The notes under the pieces are model-generated. The model was not told the origin of the DNA, did no database searches, and was given only the letters and a program-made list of their open reading frames with translations. From positions 121,328 through 185,327 of the forward strand of contig JABANP010000061.1 of NCBI GenBank assembly GCA_013115135.1: a stretch of 64,000 bases of DNA, given 5' to 3'. The stretch is from Perkinsus olseni. Taxonomy: Eukaryota > Perkinsozoa > Perkinsida > Perkinsidae. A program made the position numbers and the translations under genes. Positions 22,016-33,087 of this stretch are shown here, in pieces (position 1 is the stretch's first letter; each line of letters opens with the position of its first letter).

Positions 22016-22876
22016 ATGGAGTCGACAGGTTCCCCTCAGTTGAATGATGGGCAATTAGATGGTGAAAAGGAGGCTGGGAATAAACTGGAGGAGATCAAAG
22101 CCATGGCAATACCCATGATAAGGAGACTCACCGGCACAGTAGGGAAGGGGAGTCGGATAACCTCAAGGGGCATCATCATCATCATTTAATAATCTCTAGC
22201 TACACGTGAGCCCTATCTTTGTGTTAAGAACAGTGATAACATATCCTATTCTTACAAGAGTGATAGCATCCGGTGTACCATACCTTGACTTAAGGTATCC
22301 ATAATGAAGCCTTGGAAGGAGTTCTTCACATTCACCAGGCCGAGATCGAGTGGGGAGATGTCACAGAGAATATCCAAGAATTTGTTTTACTACCAAGGCA
22401 ACTACGGAGTGTGCGCAGTAGTGCTGCTTCTATTATGTACGCCGAGGGGTAGCTGCTGAGCTTTTTCGTATCTTTCTATCTCACCCTGAGGATATCCCGG
22501 AAGTGTATTCTGTCGGTAGGGGTACTAACGACACCATCTGCACTCTTCCTCTGCCTCCTTCTTGTGGCCTCCTGGGTGGCGTTCCTCAATAAGAACTCCG
22601 ACCCCAATTGGAACCCTCAAATTGGTGGTGTCCCTTTGAACAGAACTCAGCGAATGCTCGCCATGACCGTCGTCTCTGGCGCATTGGTAAGCCCCGTCCT
22701 TCGCGCGAGAACGTATCTTAGGTTGACGCGTGCAGGTGTTGATATTCGCTGGCGGTCTTATTGTGACGGTACTATGTCTATCGGGCATCCTAGCAGTCGC
22801 ACATGCAACGTTCAATTCTGGTGCGGGAAAGTTCGAAGAACTGGCGGAAGAAGATCTCCCTCTAAATGCTGTATAA
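22016..22876 (+). CDS. PRA1-family (prenylated Rab acceptor) membrane protein
   Basis: Four exons: 22016-22138, 22295-22436, 22520-22686 and 22736-22876, joining in frame to 190 aa, the usual PRA1 length. Exon 2 has the family core KPWKEFFTFTRPRSSGEMSQ and then RISKNLFYYQGNYG. Hydrophobic pairs follow (VCAVVLLLL, ALFLCLLLVASWVAFL and VLIFAGGLIVTVLCLSGILA), giving the four membrane segments expected. The tail is acidic (GKFEELAEEDLPLNAV). PRA1 proteins act in Golgi/ER vesicle traffic with prenylated Rab GTPases. Intron 3 is 49 nt. The gene is the intact member of a segmental duplication. Confidence 0.9.
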
Positions 22877-22879
22877 TTT

Positions 22880-22930
22880 CACTGCTCAACCCAAAGGCCG
22901 CGGGTTCGAACCCCAGCACCGCCTTTTTAT
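22880..22930 (+). repeat. tRNA-like 3' half after PRA1
   Basis: Four bases after the PRA1 stop: aaaggccgcgggttcgaacc then ccagcaccgcc and a T-run. The B-box is perfect and the T-run could end pol III transcription, but no D-arm or paired acceptor strand is found. Best read as a tRNA-derived (SINE-like) end. Confidence 0.55.
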
Positions 22931-23010
22931 GCACAGTTTCCGCACCTTCTCACGGGTTGCTTTGCAAAGCTTGTCCTCTTATTTCCTTAGTAGTACTAAG
23001 TTAGTTTAAG

Positions 23011-24169
23011 ATGAAGATAAGACGCCAAAAGTCGCACCGTAAGGTGATGCGTTTCTACCAAACAGCCTTTGGCTTCCAAGAGCCCTACAGGGCGCTTATC
23101 GACGGCACCTTCATCAACGCTGCGTTGAAGTCGAAAGTTCATATCAAAGAGCAGTTGCCGAAACTGTTAGGAGGTCGAACAACTCCTGTTGTCACTGAAT
23201 GTGTAGGTTGGAGTATCTTTTGTGCATGCGTGCAAGATACGAAATATGTAGGTGTATCAAGAGCTTCGGGACTTGGGCGCGGATTTCTCGGGAAGCGCCA
23301 TTATTGCTCGGGGCTACTACCGGCTCAAGTGCGGTCACACTAAAGGAGAGTAGGCTGAGAAGATGAAAATGCATTCATGAATCGCTTCGCTCCGCTGTCA
23401 CGTTCAGATGCTCTGCAGCAGATTGTATAACCAAGCAGTTGGCATCGAATAATCCGAAACAGTACTTAGTGTGTAAGTGGGCAGCCGAGAGGTCGTGGGT
23501 TCTATCCCCGGTCCTGTCATTTTGCATGCATCAGGCACCCAAGACAAGGCTTTGAGAGAGCGTGTTCGTCGAGTACCCGGGGCGGGTTTGATAATACTAC
23601 ATGGTGGCCAAGTAAGAGACCGAACACTACCGTCGATGATGATGACCCTGCAGGTTCCAATAATAGAGCAACCGAGCGAAGCTTCTGTGAGGGTTGCTAC
23701 GAAGCAAGAGAACGGTGAGCTAGTACCGAACTCAACTCGATGTAGCGGTTGGTTTCTTAGAGAAGCAAGCAGTGCAAACTTGGGAGAAGAGTAAGCTGCC
23801 GATACTCAGGCAGGAGGAGGCCAAGGCGGAGGCGATGGCGGGAGACGCCCGAGGTTGGTATTGATTCAGCGTGGTGGTGTTGTCTAACAACCCGTCAGAT
23901 ACCAGCAAGAAGAAGCGACGCGGCCCGAGAGCTCCGAACCCTCTGAGCTGCAAGAAACGGAAAGTTCAAATGCCTGCTGGTGATGAGGAACACGCCCAGG
24001 AGCAGACGACGACGACGACGAAGCGGAAGCGTGAGTACTGTTGGTGTCCGTCTGGCGGCCGATCGGTCGTCTTCGTAGGCACTCGCTCGAGACGGAGAAG
24101 ACAAGGGGAGGTGACGATAAGCAAGAAGCTCCTTCTGCTGCCACTGTTGCTGATGCAGCAGAGTCCTAA
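23011..24169 (+). CDS. UTP23: rRNA-processing protein UTP23
   Basis: A PIN-like small-subunit processome factor needed for early 18S maturation. Eight exons: 23011-23202, 23252-23349, 23408-23472, 23535-23611, 23654-23714, 23761-23853, 23899-24034 and 24079-24169, giving 270 aa in frame. Family marks: start MKIRRQKSHRKVMRFYQTAF, FGFQEPYRALIDGTFINAAL, the Cys/His ligands in C..LKCGH and DCITKQLA, the strand YLVCTQDKALRERVR, and the C-terminal basic box APNPLSCKKRK. All seven introns are 41-62 nt and GT-AG. Intron 3 is a tRNA-like unit. The gene sits just upstream of RPLP1 and RRP15 on the same strand, a small ribosome-biogenesis cluster. Confidence 0.93.
23473..23534 (+). repeat. tRNA-like intron, sense, 62 nt
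   Basis: Lies between YLV and CTQD of UTP23. gtaagtgggcagccgagagg, then the T-arm tcgtgggttctatccccgg, and an acceptor gcatgcatcag. B-box gggttctatcc. Confidence 0.85.
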
Positions 24170-24337
24170 GTTCACTAACGTTACTTCACGTGAATGGTTG
24201 TTGAAGTTCGGAAAGTGCGCCGTCAATCTCGCTCGCCCTGATGATCGATTATGGTATAGCGCTCGGATGCGCGGATGCTTCTCTTCTTCACCATCTGCCC
24301 TACTGCAGACAGCTTAAACCGCTTTGCCTCTCTAGTC

Positions 24338-24758
24338 ATGGCCGCTGTTCCCACTCACGATATCCCCGGTACTGAGCGTGACGAGCTCTTGTGCACCTAC
24401 GCCGCCCTCATCCTTCACGACTCGGACCTCGAGATCACCTCCGATAACCTCAACAGCCTCATCCACGCCTCTGGCGCCAGGGTAAGCTTCACTCATCAGA
24501 GACGCTCATGCATTTTCTTATTGTTTTTCTCTTTAGCATGTTGAGTCCTACTGGCCCGTGATCTTCGCCCGCATGCTCAAGGGCAAGGACGTCTCCGAGA
24601 TGCTCTCCGCCGCCGGCTCCGTCGGTGCCGTTGCCGCCGCCCCCGCCGCTGGTGCCGCTGCTGGTGGTGCTGAGGCCGCTCCTGCTGAGGAGGAGAAGAA
24701 GGTTGAGGAGGAGGAAGAGGAGGAGGATGAGGACATGGGCTTCGATCTCTTCGATTAA
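24338..24758 (+). CDS. RPLP1: 60S acidic ribosomal protein P1
   Basis: Two exons, 24338-24481 and 24537-24758, with a 55-nt intron, giving 121 aa. The N-terminal dimerisation helices ([34 protein letters not shown]) continue across the junction to [18 protein letters not shown]. An Ala/Gly hinge ([20 protein letters not shown]) and the conserved acidic tail DMGFDLFD follow, which bind elongation factors at the GTPase stalk. Length and all landmarks fit P1 and not P2 (P2 starts MRYxAAYLL). Strong codon preference for C-ending codons marks a highly expressed gene. Confidence 0.97.
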
Positions 24759-24921
24759 GCAGCAGTGCTTGCTACCGGACGAGGTCATTTGCTGCTGTCA
24801 GCTAACATTGGGCCAACGACTGTCTCGGCAGTCTAGGACGGTTTACTGGCTATTCAGTTCTGTTGTGTTTGTGTGTTTGGGAGGAGGTGTGGAAGCCACG
24901 GCAGCAGCAAACTTGGGTGTA

Positions 24922-25957
24922 ATGGCGGTGGTTCCCGAGACTCCCGTTGATCCGGAAGAAGAGCCCGTAGTAGAGTCGGACGTGCCCAGCTCTGAAGGAG
25001 AGGAGAGCTACGATGAGGGTATTACTGATGGTTCGACTGAGTTGACCCTATTGGGATTGCTTTTAGAAGTAGACACTGAAAGCGAGTCGGTTGATGAGGC
25101 ACCAGTAGAGGCTGGTGGCGTGAAGGCCTTCGCTTCTGCGTTCAAGACAATCGTCACTAGGGACCTAGGAAAGGCGGAAAAAGAGCCAACGCTGGCTGAG
25201 GACAAGGGGGTAGTGGTATCACCTTAGTGGCGATCAGAAATAGTAGGAAGTCAGGTGGTGGATAAAATAGAAGAGGAGAAGGAGGAAGCAAAGATACGCA
25301 AGAGGCTTGCTGCGGTAGGGTAGAGTAATCCACTGGAGTAGAATAACGTCTTCCTCGCTGTCAGCATCGGAAATCTCTGCGGACGGCCTTCCACGTTACG
25401 GAGCCGCCAGTCCTCGAGCTCCCCTTGGAGAGAGAGTATCGTCGTATTGCGACCAAGGGCGTGGTAGCTGTCTTCAATGCGGTAGTAGAGGGAGGGTGCC
25501 TTCGTACAGCAGCAAAGCGTCATAATGGCCAGGTGAAGGATTTCCGGGCACCGGAGCCTGAAGTTGGCGAAGAGGATGAGGATGAAGGAGAGGAGGTCGT
25601 GGAGAAGGAGGTTCCCAGCACTCGTAGTAGCGGGAGGTGGCTTCCGTTGAAGGGCTCCTCAAAATCCCGGGCTACCGTCCGCGGCCTCGCTCAACAATGG
25701 AAAGACAGCTCGTGTCGCGAATCGAAGGCCTTCTTCGCCTGGCTGCCAGTAGTGCTCGTTCGAGGGTCAGTGGCTCTCTGGCGACTCCAGCGTTCTCTAG
25801 GGCGTCGTCTTCTACCGCACGAAGGCTTGTTAGTCGTTACTGATAACGCGAGGCCTCTTGCGATGGAGGTGAGTCTTTTCCACAGGATTGGACACTGCCT
25901 CCAAAAAGCAAATTCCTGAAGCTGCTGAAGAAGGGCACTAAGGGAGACGCCTACTGA
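24922..25957 (+). CDS. RRP15: RRP15-like ribosome biogenesis protein
   Basis: Supported exons: 24922-25209, 25255-25314 and 25365 to about 25484, all phase 0 with introns of 45 and 50 nt. Exon 1 is acidic and contains the family segment GGVKAFASAFKTIVTR. Exon 2 is the basic/acidic helix KIEEEKEEAKIRKRLAA. Exon 3 has HVTEPPVLELPLEREYRRIA and TKGVVAVFNAV, the RRP15 signature. Downstream, 25518 onward (RHNGQVKDFRAPEPE and an acidic run) is coding; the last exon is probably the frame ending SKFLKLLKKGTKGDAY at 25957. The junctions between 25600 and 25900 were not resolved. RRP15 acts in pre-60S assembly in the nucleolus. Confidence 0.8.
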
Positions 25958-26175
25958 AGAGAAGACTGATGAGGCTATCGTAGAAGAGGAGGTGGAGGAA
26001 GCTCCACAGAGGAAGAAGAAATACAGAAAAACCAGAGCCGATCTGACGGCGGTCTCAGACGGGGACTAGGGCTGCCTCGTCATCCTTGCAGCCCTTAACG
26101 TTGATATTTCCTGTTTACCATTGGGGGTGGCCTTGAGTTGATATCGCGCAGGGCGTCTTCAGTTTCGGTTGGGCC

Positions 26176-28792
26176 ATGGTCCCCTCACGACTGCTGCTGC
26201 GGGCTGCAGAGACGACTGTGGCGGAGGGCGGCGGAGGGCTCAGGCCGTTGGACGTCCGAAAGGTACTATCAACGCTAGCCAAGAAGAGGAGGAGCGATCA
26301 TGGGCATGTGGAGAGCTGCATTGGCACAGTAGTAGAGGGGGACGGAAGGGGGTGGCAGACACTGTTGTGGCCGTCAGGGCAGTGGAGGCGATGGAGGCAA
26401 GGAGCAACCCTTCGCATCGGGACGTATCTTATATTCTGCACGCATGCACAAGATCACCAGCGAACTTGAATCAAGGGTGAACCTGCTGGGTTAGCGTTGA
26501 AAGATACGCGGATCGATACTTATCGGAGTTGATCTTGCCATGGTGGGGGTGCATTTTCCCATTTTTCCATCAGAATCGACAGCAGTGGTGGAAGCCTGTC
26601 TACGTCGTGCGATGGCCCGGGTTGATACTTTCTCGTGTCGGAGCTTGGCGGCCATCGCCAGTTCGTGTGTCCGGCTGGCCGAGGAAAGATGCCCGGAGCT
26701 AATTGAAGGAGAGGGAGCCATGCCGAGCATAACAGAAGTATTCGATTGTTTCGCTGGAGCCTTAGGGAAGAGGCACAAACCCACTCAATCTAAGTAGGTC
26801 CTCTAACTTGAGTTATTTTGTATCTTCCCATGTTCGACCTAGGATACGTAATTCCAGATACCGAGTGAAGGATGTCGCTCTGCTATGTCACGCCTTCTCG
26901 AAGTACCCAACAGCTCTCACAATTCACGTCATGTTCCAGCAGATTATGAGGGAGGGTATCTTAGTCACTACCGGAGGTCGATGGTGATGATGAATCTACC
27001 CTGCACGTCAAGGACTTGGTACCAGTACCGCTCCTTCACCTCATCATTAGCGGTTGACAGGCGCAGATCCTCTCGGCGTGCTCCCGAGTCTCCGTCCGGG
27101 ATGCTGAGGTCGTGGCTGCATGTGCACGGTTCATACCATCCCAATGCAAATTCATGGACGCCCAGGGTCTGGCCATCATCTGGCGGGCCCTTGCTAAGCT
27201 GATGTTAGTGACTGCGGTACGAAGGTGCTCCTTAGGAGGACCGCGGTAGGTACTCCGAAACAGCCACTCGTGTTGATGATGATGGCGCCCCGATCGAAGA
27301 GGAGAGGAGGATGAGGAAGAGCTGCTACGAGGCGCTGCAGGGCCGGCTCGCTACGGTAGACCTTCGGGGAGCTGTCCACTGAGGGGGCGATGCTGCTGCT
27401 GCTGCAGGTGGTGCATCAAATGAATTGGCAAGAGCTTGCAATGGTCGCACAGGCGGCGTCAAGGACGAGGGCACATGGCTTGTGTGAAGATGTTGATAGG
27501 GCATGGACGGAAGTAGGCCGATGTTGTTGCTGGGGATCGAACCCGGGGTCTTCGGGATGTCAGGTGAGCAGCGCTCTACTACAGCATGCCACCACGAGGC
27601 TAGCACCTGTGTCTGAGCCTGACGCCCATAGCCTGTCCGAATTCGTACACGGCGTGGGTCTGATCGCAAGCTTACAGGGAGGGGCGGCCAACCGTCCGCC
27701 TCAGACGACAGCACCGGAGATCCTAGGTCAGGTTGAATTCCTGTTCGGACGGTAGCCCATGGCAATGCTCAGGCCTAGCCGATCTTTTCTCGAGGCTCCT
27801 CTGCTCGGCTCCGTCCCAGACTCCTTCAAGATGCCTCCCTCGGGCTGCGGCGGGATTCGCTGCTCTCGGTTTGGACCAGTCGCATGTATTCTGGCACTGG
27901 CTGGTATCCGCCTTGCCCTCCGAAAAAGTGGAAACGGAAAACGCTTCGCTCCGCCTAACTGATCCAACGGACATCGCTAATGCTACTCTCGCATTTCGCA
28001 ATAGCAGCTCGAAAGCTGCCGAGAGGGTTCAATGCGACCTGGTTCGGCGAGGAGGGGAGTTGGTCATTCTCAGCGCTGGCAGCTGTGTTGCACGCGTGCG
28101 CACTGTCTGGATTCGGAGGCAATGACACGGTAGGGGAGCTCGGGCGACGGCTGGCCGGGCAGAGCTGGGAGTTGTACTCGTTCGGAGGGACAACTGATGG
28201 GAGGAATTTGGTGAAGACAGCGGTGGAATTGTGGTGGCTGCAGGGCCGAGTGCCGGCGAGGCTTGCGAGGTATCTTCGAGAATCTTTGAAGCTGCTGGCA
28301 CCTGACGAGAAGAGAGTAGCCCAACTTTTACTACGACTACCGGAGGTACGCGACCGAGCGCCAACCTCGGACAAGGAGGGACGGACGGTTGAGTCATGGT
28401 CACTCCGGCTTCTCGATGGTCCACAGCCAGATCTTGTCACCAAGCTGCTGGTCTGGTCGCCCTCAGGAGAATTAGTGCCAACGGACGATCTTCCTTCCTT
28501 GAGGGACCTCATCGGTGTTGCGTCCGATCGCGAGGTTGCCTCTGCAGTCAGGAAGGTCGCCTCCCTTCTAGCCATCCCGTGGGAGGCGTACCCAACTCCC
28601 ATCATACGCTGCACACGCCCTGGCGCGCCTGACAAGCTCGTCAACATCATCATAGTGAAGCGAGGTGGTTGGATACCATCGGACTTAGTGGTCTCGAGTT
28701 GGGCCGCCAAGGCTCCGACGGTGGCCTTGCTCGCTGAGGACTCCTACAAGTACCATGACCTTCTCGATAGAATCATCGATGCATGCTGCTGA
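26176..28792 (+). CDS. Large helical protein of unknown function
   Basis: Begins MVPSRLLLRAAETTVAEGGG (Arg/Ala-rich, possibly organelle-targeted) and ends DLLDRIIDACC at 28792. Several exons are clear: 26176-26330, 26540-26796, 27390-27512, 27585-27750 and 27980-28792. The intron 27513-27584 has fixed ends (DRAWTE / HATTRLAPV). The product is a series of amphipathic helices such as VVEACLRRAMARVDTFSCRS, LAAIASSCVRLAEE, WQELAMVAQAASRT, FSALAAVLHACALSGF and LAPDEKRVAQLLLRLPEV. The look resembles helical-repeat organelle RNA proteins (OPR- or FASTK-like) of alveolates. That is inference; no catalytic motif is visible, though VNIIIVKRGGWIPSDLVVS near the C-terminus could be a small terminal domain. 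Confidence 0.65.
27513..27584 (-). repeat. Full-length tRNA-like intron, antisense, 72 nt
   Basis: The best preserved member. Its reverse complement has a D-arm/A-box reading tggcatgctgtagtagagcg (partly beyond the intron edge), an anticodon-arm region ctgacatcccgaagac and the T-arm ccccgggttcgatccccag. The 3' splice site ctctactacag is the complement of the A-box itself. Confidence 0.85.
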
Positions 28793-31102
28793 TGTGTTTC
28801 TGCAATAACAACAACAACAAACGTTTCGAAGGACACCACCCGATTGCGTTACATTCTGCGGGGTTGGGTTGCCTCAATGGCTCGTGATGGCACACTGCCT
28901 TTTCAGTTATACTTCTGCCCGTTCAGTAAGAGTTGGTATGAGCGCGTCTGTTGACTAACGTTTCGAAGGACACCGCCCGATTGCGTTACCCGAGCCGCCA
29001 TTCTCATGATCGTCATCTTTCTCGAGGCTGATGTCGTCCCCCTCCAGCAGCCCCTCCGAGATTGCTTCGCCTCCGCCGGGCTGCATCAGCGTCCTGCTTT
29101 TCGGTCCAGCGCGAGATGCTGTGACGCCTCAGAAGTGAGGCGTATGATGGTGTAGTATCTATCATGCCATCTCCCTCAGGTAAAATGGTCTTCACGAATG
29201 TTGGCAGGAACCGGACAGTGAGTGGTGTCCGTGCCGGTCTAGCCTCGGACTACCCACAGCTAGCTCAGGTGAGGCGCACTTCCTCGCTGCAGTAGGTGTA
29301 GTTGTAGGTTGGTAAACCGGGTTAATAACGGCAAGCTAGTATGATGAAGTTAGTCATCATCACACGGTTCGATTGTGCTGTTATGCAGACAGTGCAGAGG
29401 GCCCATCCTTCATGACTGTCCGAACGTCGCTGGCAAAGGTGCAGGTTCTGTCGTCAGTTACTACCGCGATCGATCTTCGCACTGAATGAGCAGTACGTAG
29501 CACTGGATAGAGAATCCACAACGCAGGTGAAACCGAACGATGAGCTTGCTCTGATTCCTCCAATCAGCGGTGGATAATTTTGTGGCGCGTGACGTTTTTG
29601 AAAACTTTCTTCAACTGCCACACTGGCCTTGTGTTTGTCATTAATATGAAGTAGTCGTCTTCCATTGGTCTGATTCATGATTCATCCGGGCCTTCGAGTG
29701 AGCACCCCGTCCAACCACAGTCGCAAAGGCAACCGAACGGCGGCGACAACGGCTGCAGGGTCGAGAGGCTCCTTCGGCGACAGCCCCTACACGACCACCC
29801 TCACGGAGCTCTCCTTAGAGGACTACAGTCGAGGTCCTCAATGAGCATGGAAGGACACTACGACTGTTCACTTCCTCTCAGGCCACGGTGCCCTGCCGAC
29901 GGCCAGTCAGCATCAGCAGCGGAGGTCGGTGAAACGACCGGAGACAAGGCGACTCGACAGACGACCCTCGCGGTCATTCAGAGCTTTGAGATCACGGCAT
30001 AAATCACCGTGAGAATCCAAGGACGCTGCTGCGGTGGTCAGCTGTCTGCAGGTACTTGGCGTTGCCTTGGATGCCCGCCGGAGTGCTCACGACTGATGAC
30101 GTGTCATCATCAGTGCTCGAGCAGCTACATCAGCGACAGCGACAGCGACGAGATGTCCCCCCGTCTGCCGCAGCCAAAATCGGAGGCCCTCCTTCGGCGA
30201 GGGTTTACTCTGCCCGACTTGTCCTTGCCACGACTAACCAACTTCGATCGTGGACTGTGTGGGATGCCACGATAGTCGATAATAACAGGAAGGGGTCCGA
30301 AGCGCAAGGGGAAGTGGTGGCCGAAGAGGCTGAAGAGGCCGACGCTGCGACACGTCTAACGGTCGGCCGACTACTCCCATAGCCCTTCCTAGTAGGTGTT
30401 TGATCAGGTCCTCGAACAGTTCGCCCTGCTGCGACTAGCGGAGAAGCGTTCCCGAGAAGTCAGCGGGCCTTGGTGGACCCCCGGGCCTGGCGAGTGTGCA
30501 CGCACTTGAAGAGGCAACGGTCAGCAGTCAATTGTCGGTGACGAAGCAAGCCAGTACTTTCTTGTAGATATTCTAGGAGGAAGTCCGAAGCGCCACCGCG
30601 ATTGAATCAGGAGTTACTTCGCACGCATGAAAGTCTTTTTGGCTGTGGTTGATTCAATAAATACTTTGTGTTCAATAGTGACCATCCAGAGGCGCCAGGC
30701 GACGGTCAGGAAGCAGCTCGGCCGGCCGCTGACGATGACCTCGCTCTGTGTGCAACATCTCTGGCTTCATGAACAGGGCCTCTTCGACAGGCTAAACCTC
30801 TTCTCTCGGAATGTCGAATGAGTTGGACTTTAAACCCACACATATGGGTGGTGCACAGGCACCGGCAGTGAGAGGACTGACCCTCGAGTCTGAGCACTAC
30901 AGACCTCGATGAACTAATCCCTCTTCAAGTAGGATACGTACTAGTGTGATGACTGAGCCGATTCTCGGCGTTGGACTTCAAGCTGACGCGCACCATTCTG
31001 ACGTCGGTCGGGGTACGATGGCTACTGATTGTTATACAAGCGAGAACTGAACACAAGATAACATGGGCCTTTGAATAAATACTTCTACATTAGCAGGGAA
31101 TA
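28793..31102. other. No supportable gene
   Basis: Short frames only. Contains a 32-bp direct repeat (28821-28852 and 28958-28989) and, at 29574-29594, one copy of the motif ttttgtggcgcgtgacg, so spliced but unrecognised exons are possible. Frames near 30056-30382 have an Asp/Ser-rich stretch without further support. Confidence 0.4.
28821..28989. repeat. 32-bp direct repeat pair
   Basis: acgtttcgaaggacaccacc followed by cgattgcgttac occurs at 28821-28852 and, with one mismatch, at 28958-28989. Spacing is 137 bp. It begins 29 bp after the stop of the upstream gene. Confidence 0.85.
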
Positions 31103-32808
31103 CTAGCGATCAACTTCATTCCTTTTTCGTCGCTTAACCTTCGTTATGGCCTCCTCCTCCTGAGCCAGCCGGTCCAATACAACAGCAACAGTTGCGTTCA
31201 TCTGCTCGTTGAAGAGGTCGTGGAACTCCAACGCCTTCTCGAAGACGTACTCGCCGGGGTTGTTATACAAATAAGCGTTGCTCGAGCATCTGTCTGATGT
31301 CGCCCTCGAACTCAGCCCGGGAAGAGTAGGCGAAACTGTCGAGCTTCTCTCGAATAACGCCGATATCCATTGGCGTGGAGATGACGTCGTAGTACCGCGG
31401 CACAGTTTTCGGTACAGGATTCACGAAGGGCTCCACGATATCCTTATGGTGTCTGCAGATCCTCTGGATCAACCTCCGATACTCGTTACGCTCCCAGTCG
31501 GGCATAGTCTGTTGTTGCTCATACGCCGCTAAGTGATGAGAGTTCTGAAAGGAGTGGTATCACCCTCGGCAGCCAAGGCCTGCAATACCCGTGTAGAATC
31601 ACGGCCAGACAGCTTCAACGGCCTCGCTGAAGCGCTCATTAAAAAGTGCAATAATGTACTGCTAGATAAAGCATAGTATTCAACAACCCAACCCTGACGG
31701 AAAGAGGGAGACCAGCGTGTACAGCAGACTTCGCTGCTTCTGGCAATGATACCGGACATTACCCCAAAGACACACCGATCGAATTCCTCATGCGCATAAC
31801 GAAAAGGCTGTAACGGATTGAAGGCTTCGTTATCGCCTCTGTCGTGTACTTCGGCGTCGAGTCGACTTGCGTGGCGTTGGTGGGTGGAGTCGGGCACTCC
31901 GTCGAGTAGTGCCTGGCTGACTATGACGGTTGCAGGGAGGCATGGACGCCTCACCATGACGGGACGACACGGACGCCTGTCGCCTCGTCGGAGGGTTCGG
32001 GATTGGCGACGGTGGGCTTGCCTAGCTCCTCACAAACCTGTTGCAGCTCTGCGAGGCTCACCGGGTTGAAGTTGCCGGACTCCTCCACCGGCGGCGGAAC
32101 CTAGAGGATACTGCCGGTCAGTGTGGCTGCGTGTACCCACGTCTGTAAAGGTGCTAGATATACTGCTTCGTCTCGATGCGACACTAGTCCGCCGTCTGCC
32201 AGTCACACACGCATCTGATCAGCTGGAGCGTGTGGTCGGGTTGGCCCTTCACGGCGTGCCTCTCATTTTAGTAGACTTCCTGATGATCCTTCTCCAATGA
32301 CGATCGTCCTGGCTTGGTGGAGAGTACCGCATGTCGTACAAGGGATGGTTCTCATGCGCAAAGTAAGGCGGGCAAGCATCGTAGTCGCTGGTCCACCATT
32401 GCGACAGCTGAGCAGCAGTAGCACTACCCTACACGCACCTCACCAAGTACCTCACTTCCTGCGGGGACTGCATCTGTCCGAGCAACCTAGGCGGTGTACT
32501 GAACCCGGCGGTCTCAACAACGCTGTCACGTCTCATGCTCAACCGAGAGCTCCTCCGACACCGCGCCCGTATTGACATAATCGGGGTCTTCTTCTTGCCT
32601 GCCAACGACCTCGGCCCGACCGCCCTCAGGGCATCGACTTAACCCCCTCGTACGTATTTCTGTTGTATGATCGACATCCTTCGACGCTCCATCTGCAGTC
32701 GTCGTCACCAACCCTCCCGACTGTCGTCTTTTGGTGCCCTTCGAGGTGGCTGCCCTGCGTCAGAGAGGCGCCTTCGCTCCCACTTGCTGGTCCCCTAGAC
32801 TCACTCAT
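31103..32808 (-). CDS. Bromodomain protein with one frame break
   Basis: Starts MSESRGPASGSEGASLTQGS at 32808. Further coding blocks read VNTGAVSEELSVE (about 32570), PPPVEESGNFNPVSLAELQQ with VCEELGKPTVANPEPSDEAT (about 32097-31990), and the bromodomain from 31505: MPDWERNEYRRLIQRICRHH, VNPVPKTVPRYYDVISTPMD, IGVIREKLDSFAYSSRAEFE, DIRQML, then NAYLYNNPGEYVFEKALEFH and DLFNEQM, ending KVKRRKRNEVDR. The acetyl-lysine Asn is in YNNPG. One surplus base at CTCGAG (31281-31286) breaks the frame between QML and SNAYLYN. Bromodomains read acetylated histones, so a nuclear chromatin role is likely. Introns between 31530 and 32500 are only partly resolved. Confidence 0.75.
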
Positions 32809-32940
32809 CGACCGCCGTCTGAAGCCTCGATGATCGTCGTAGGGCTGCTGCCCCGGCCATAGAACATGACAAGGCTGTCCCGGAAACTATGATAGTTGAA
32901 CTATCGCCCACTAAAATACGAGACTCCTGCTTTCCCTCGG

Positions 32941-33012
32941 TCTTTGTAGTTCAGTCGGGTGAAGTGTCCATCCGCGAAGCAGATAGTCCCGCGTTCGATC
33001 CTAACATACGAC
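32941..33012 (+). repeat. tRNA-like element between genes
   Basis: A-box-like gtagttcagtcgggtgaagt and B-box-like gcgttcgatcc at tRNA spacing, between the start of the bromodomain gene and the end of the GT2 gene. The T-stem does not pair well and the acceptor ends pair only in part (ggtc/gacc), so it is not a working tRNA gene by eye. Confidence 0.5.
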
Positions 33013-33087
33013 CCAACGTTCCCGCGGAGTCTTCATCCCCCCAAGGCCAATAGAAATTCCTCAACCCTCCCTCACCCCTAGCCTGCC

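Noticed and set aside
25210..25227. An 18-nt intron in RRP15 (gtagtg...ccttag)
   Set aside because: A 45-nt intron using the later acceptor aagtcag also keeps frame, omits a non-conserved insert and fits the local intron size.
27513..27584. Working tRNA gene
   Set aside because: A-box and B-box are present but the acceptor stem is absent or unpaired, and the unit is bounded by splice sites within a coding gene. The same holds for the other tRNA-like units.
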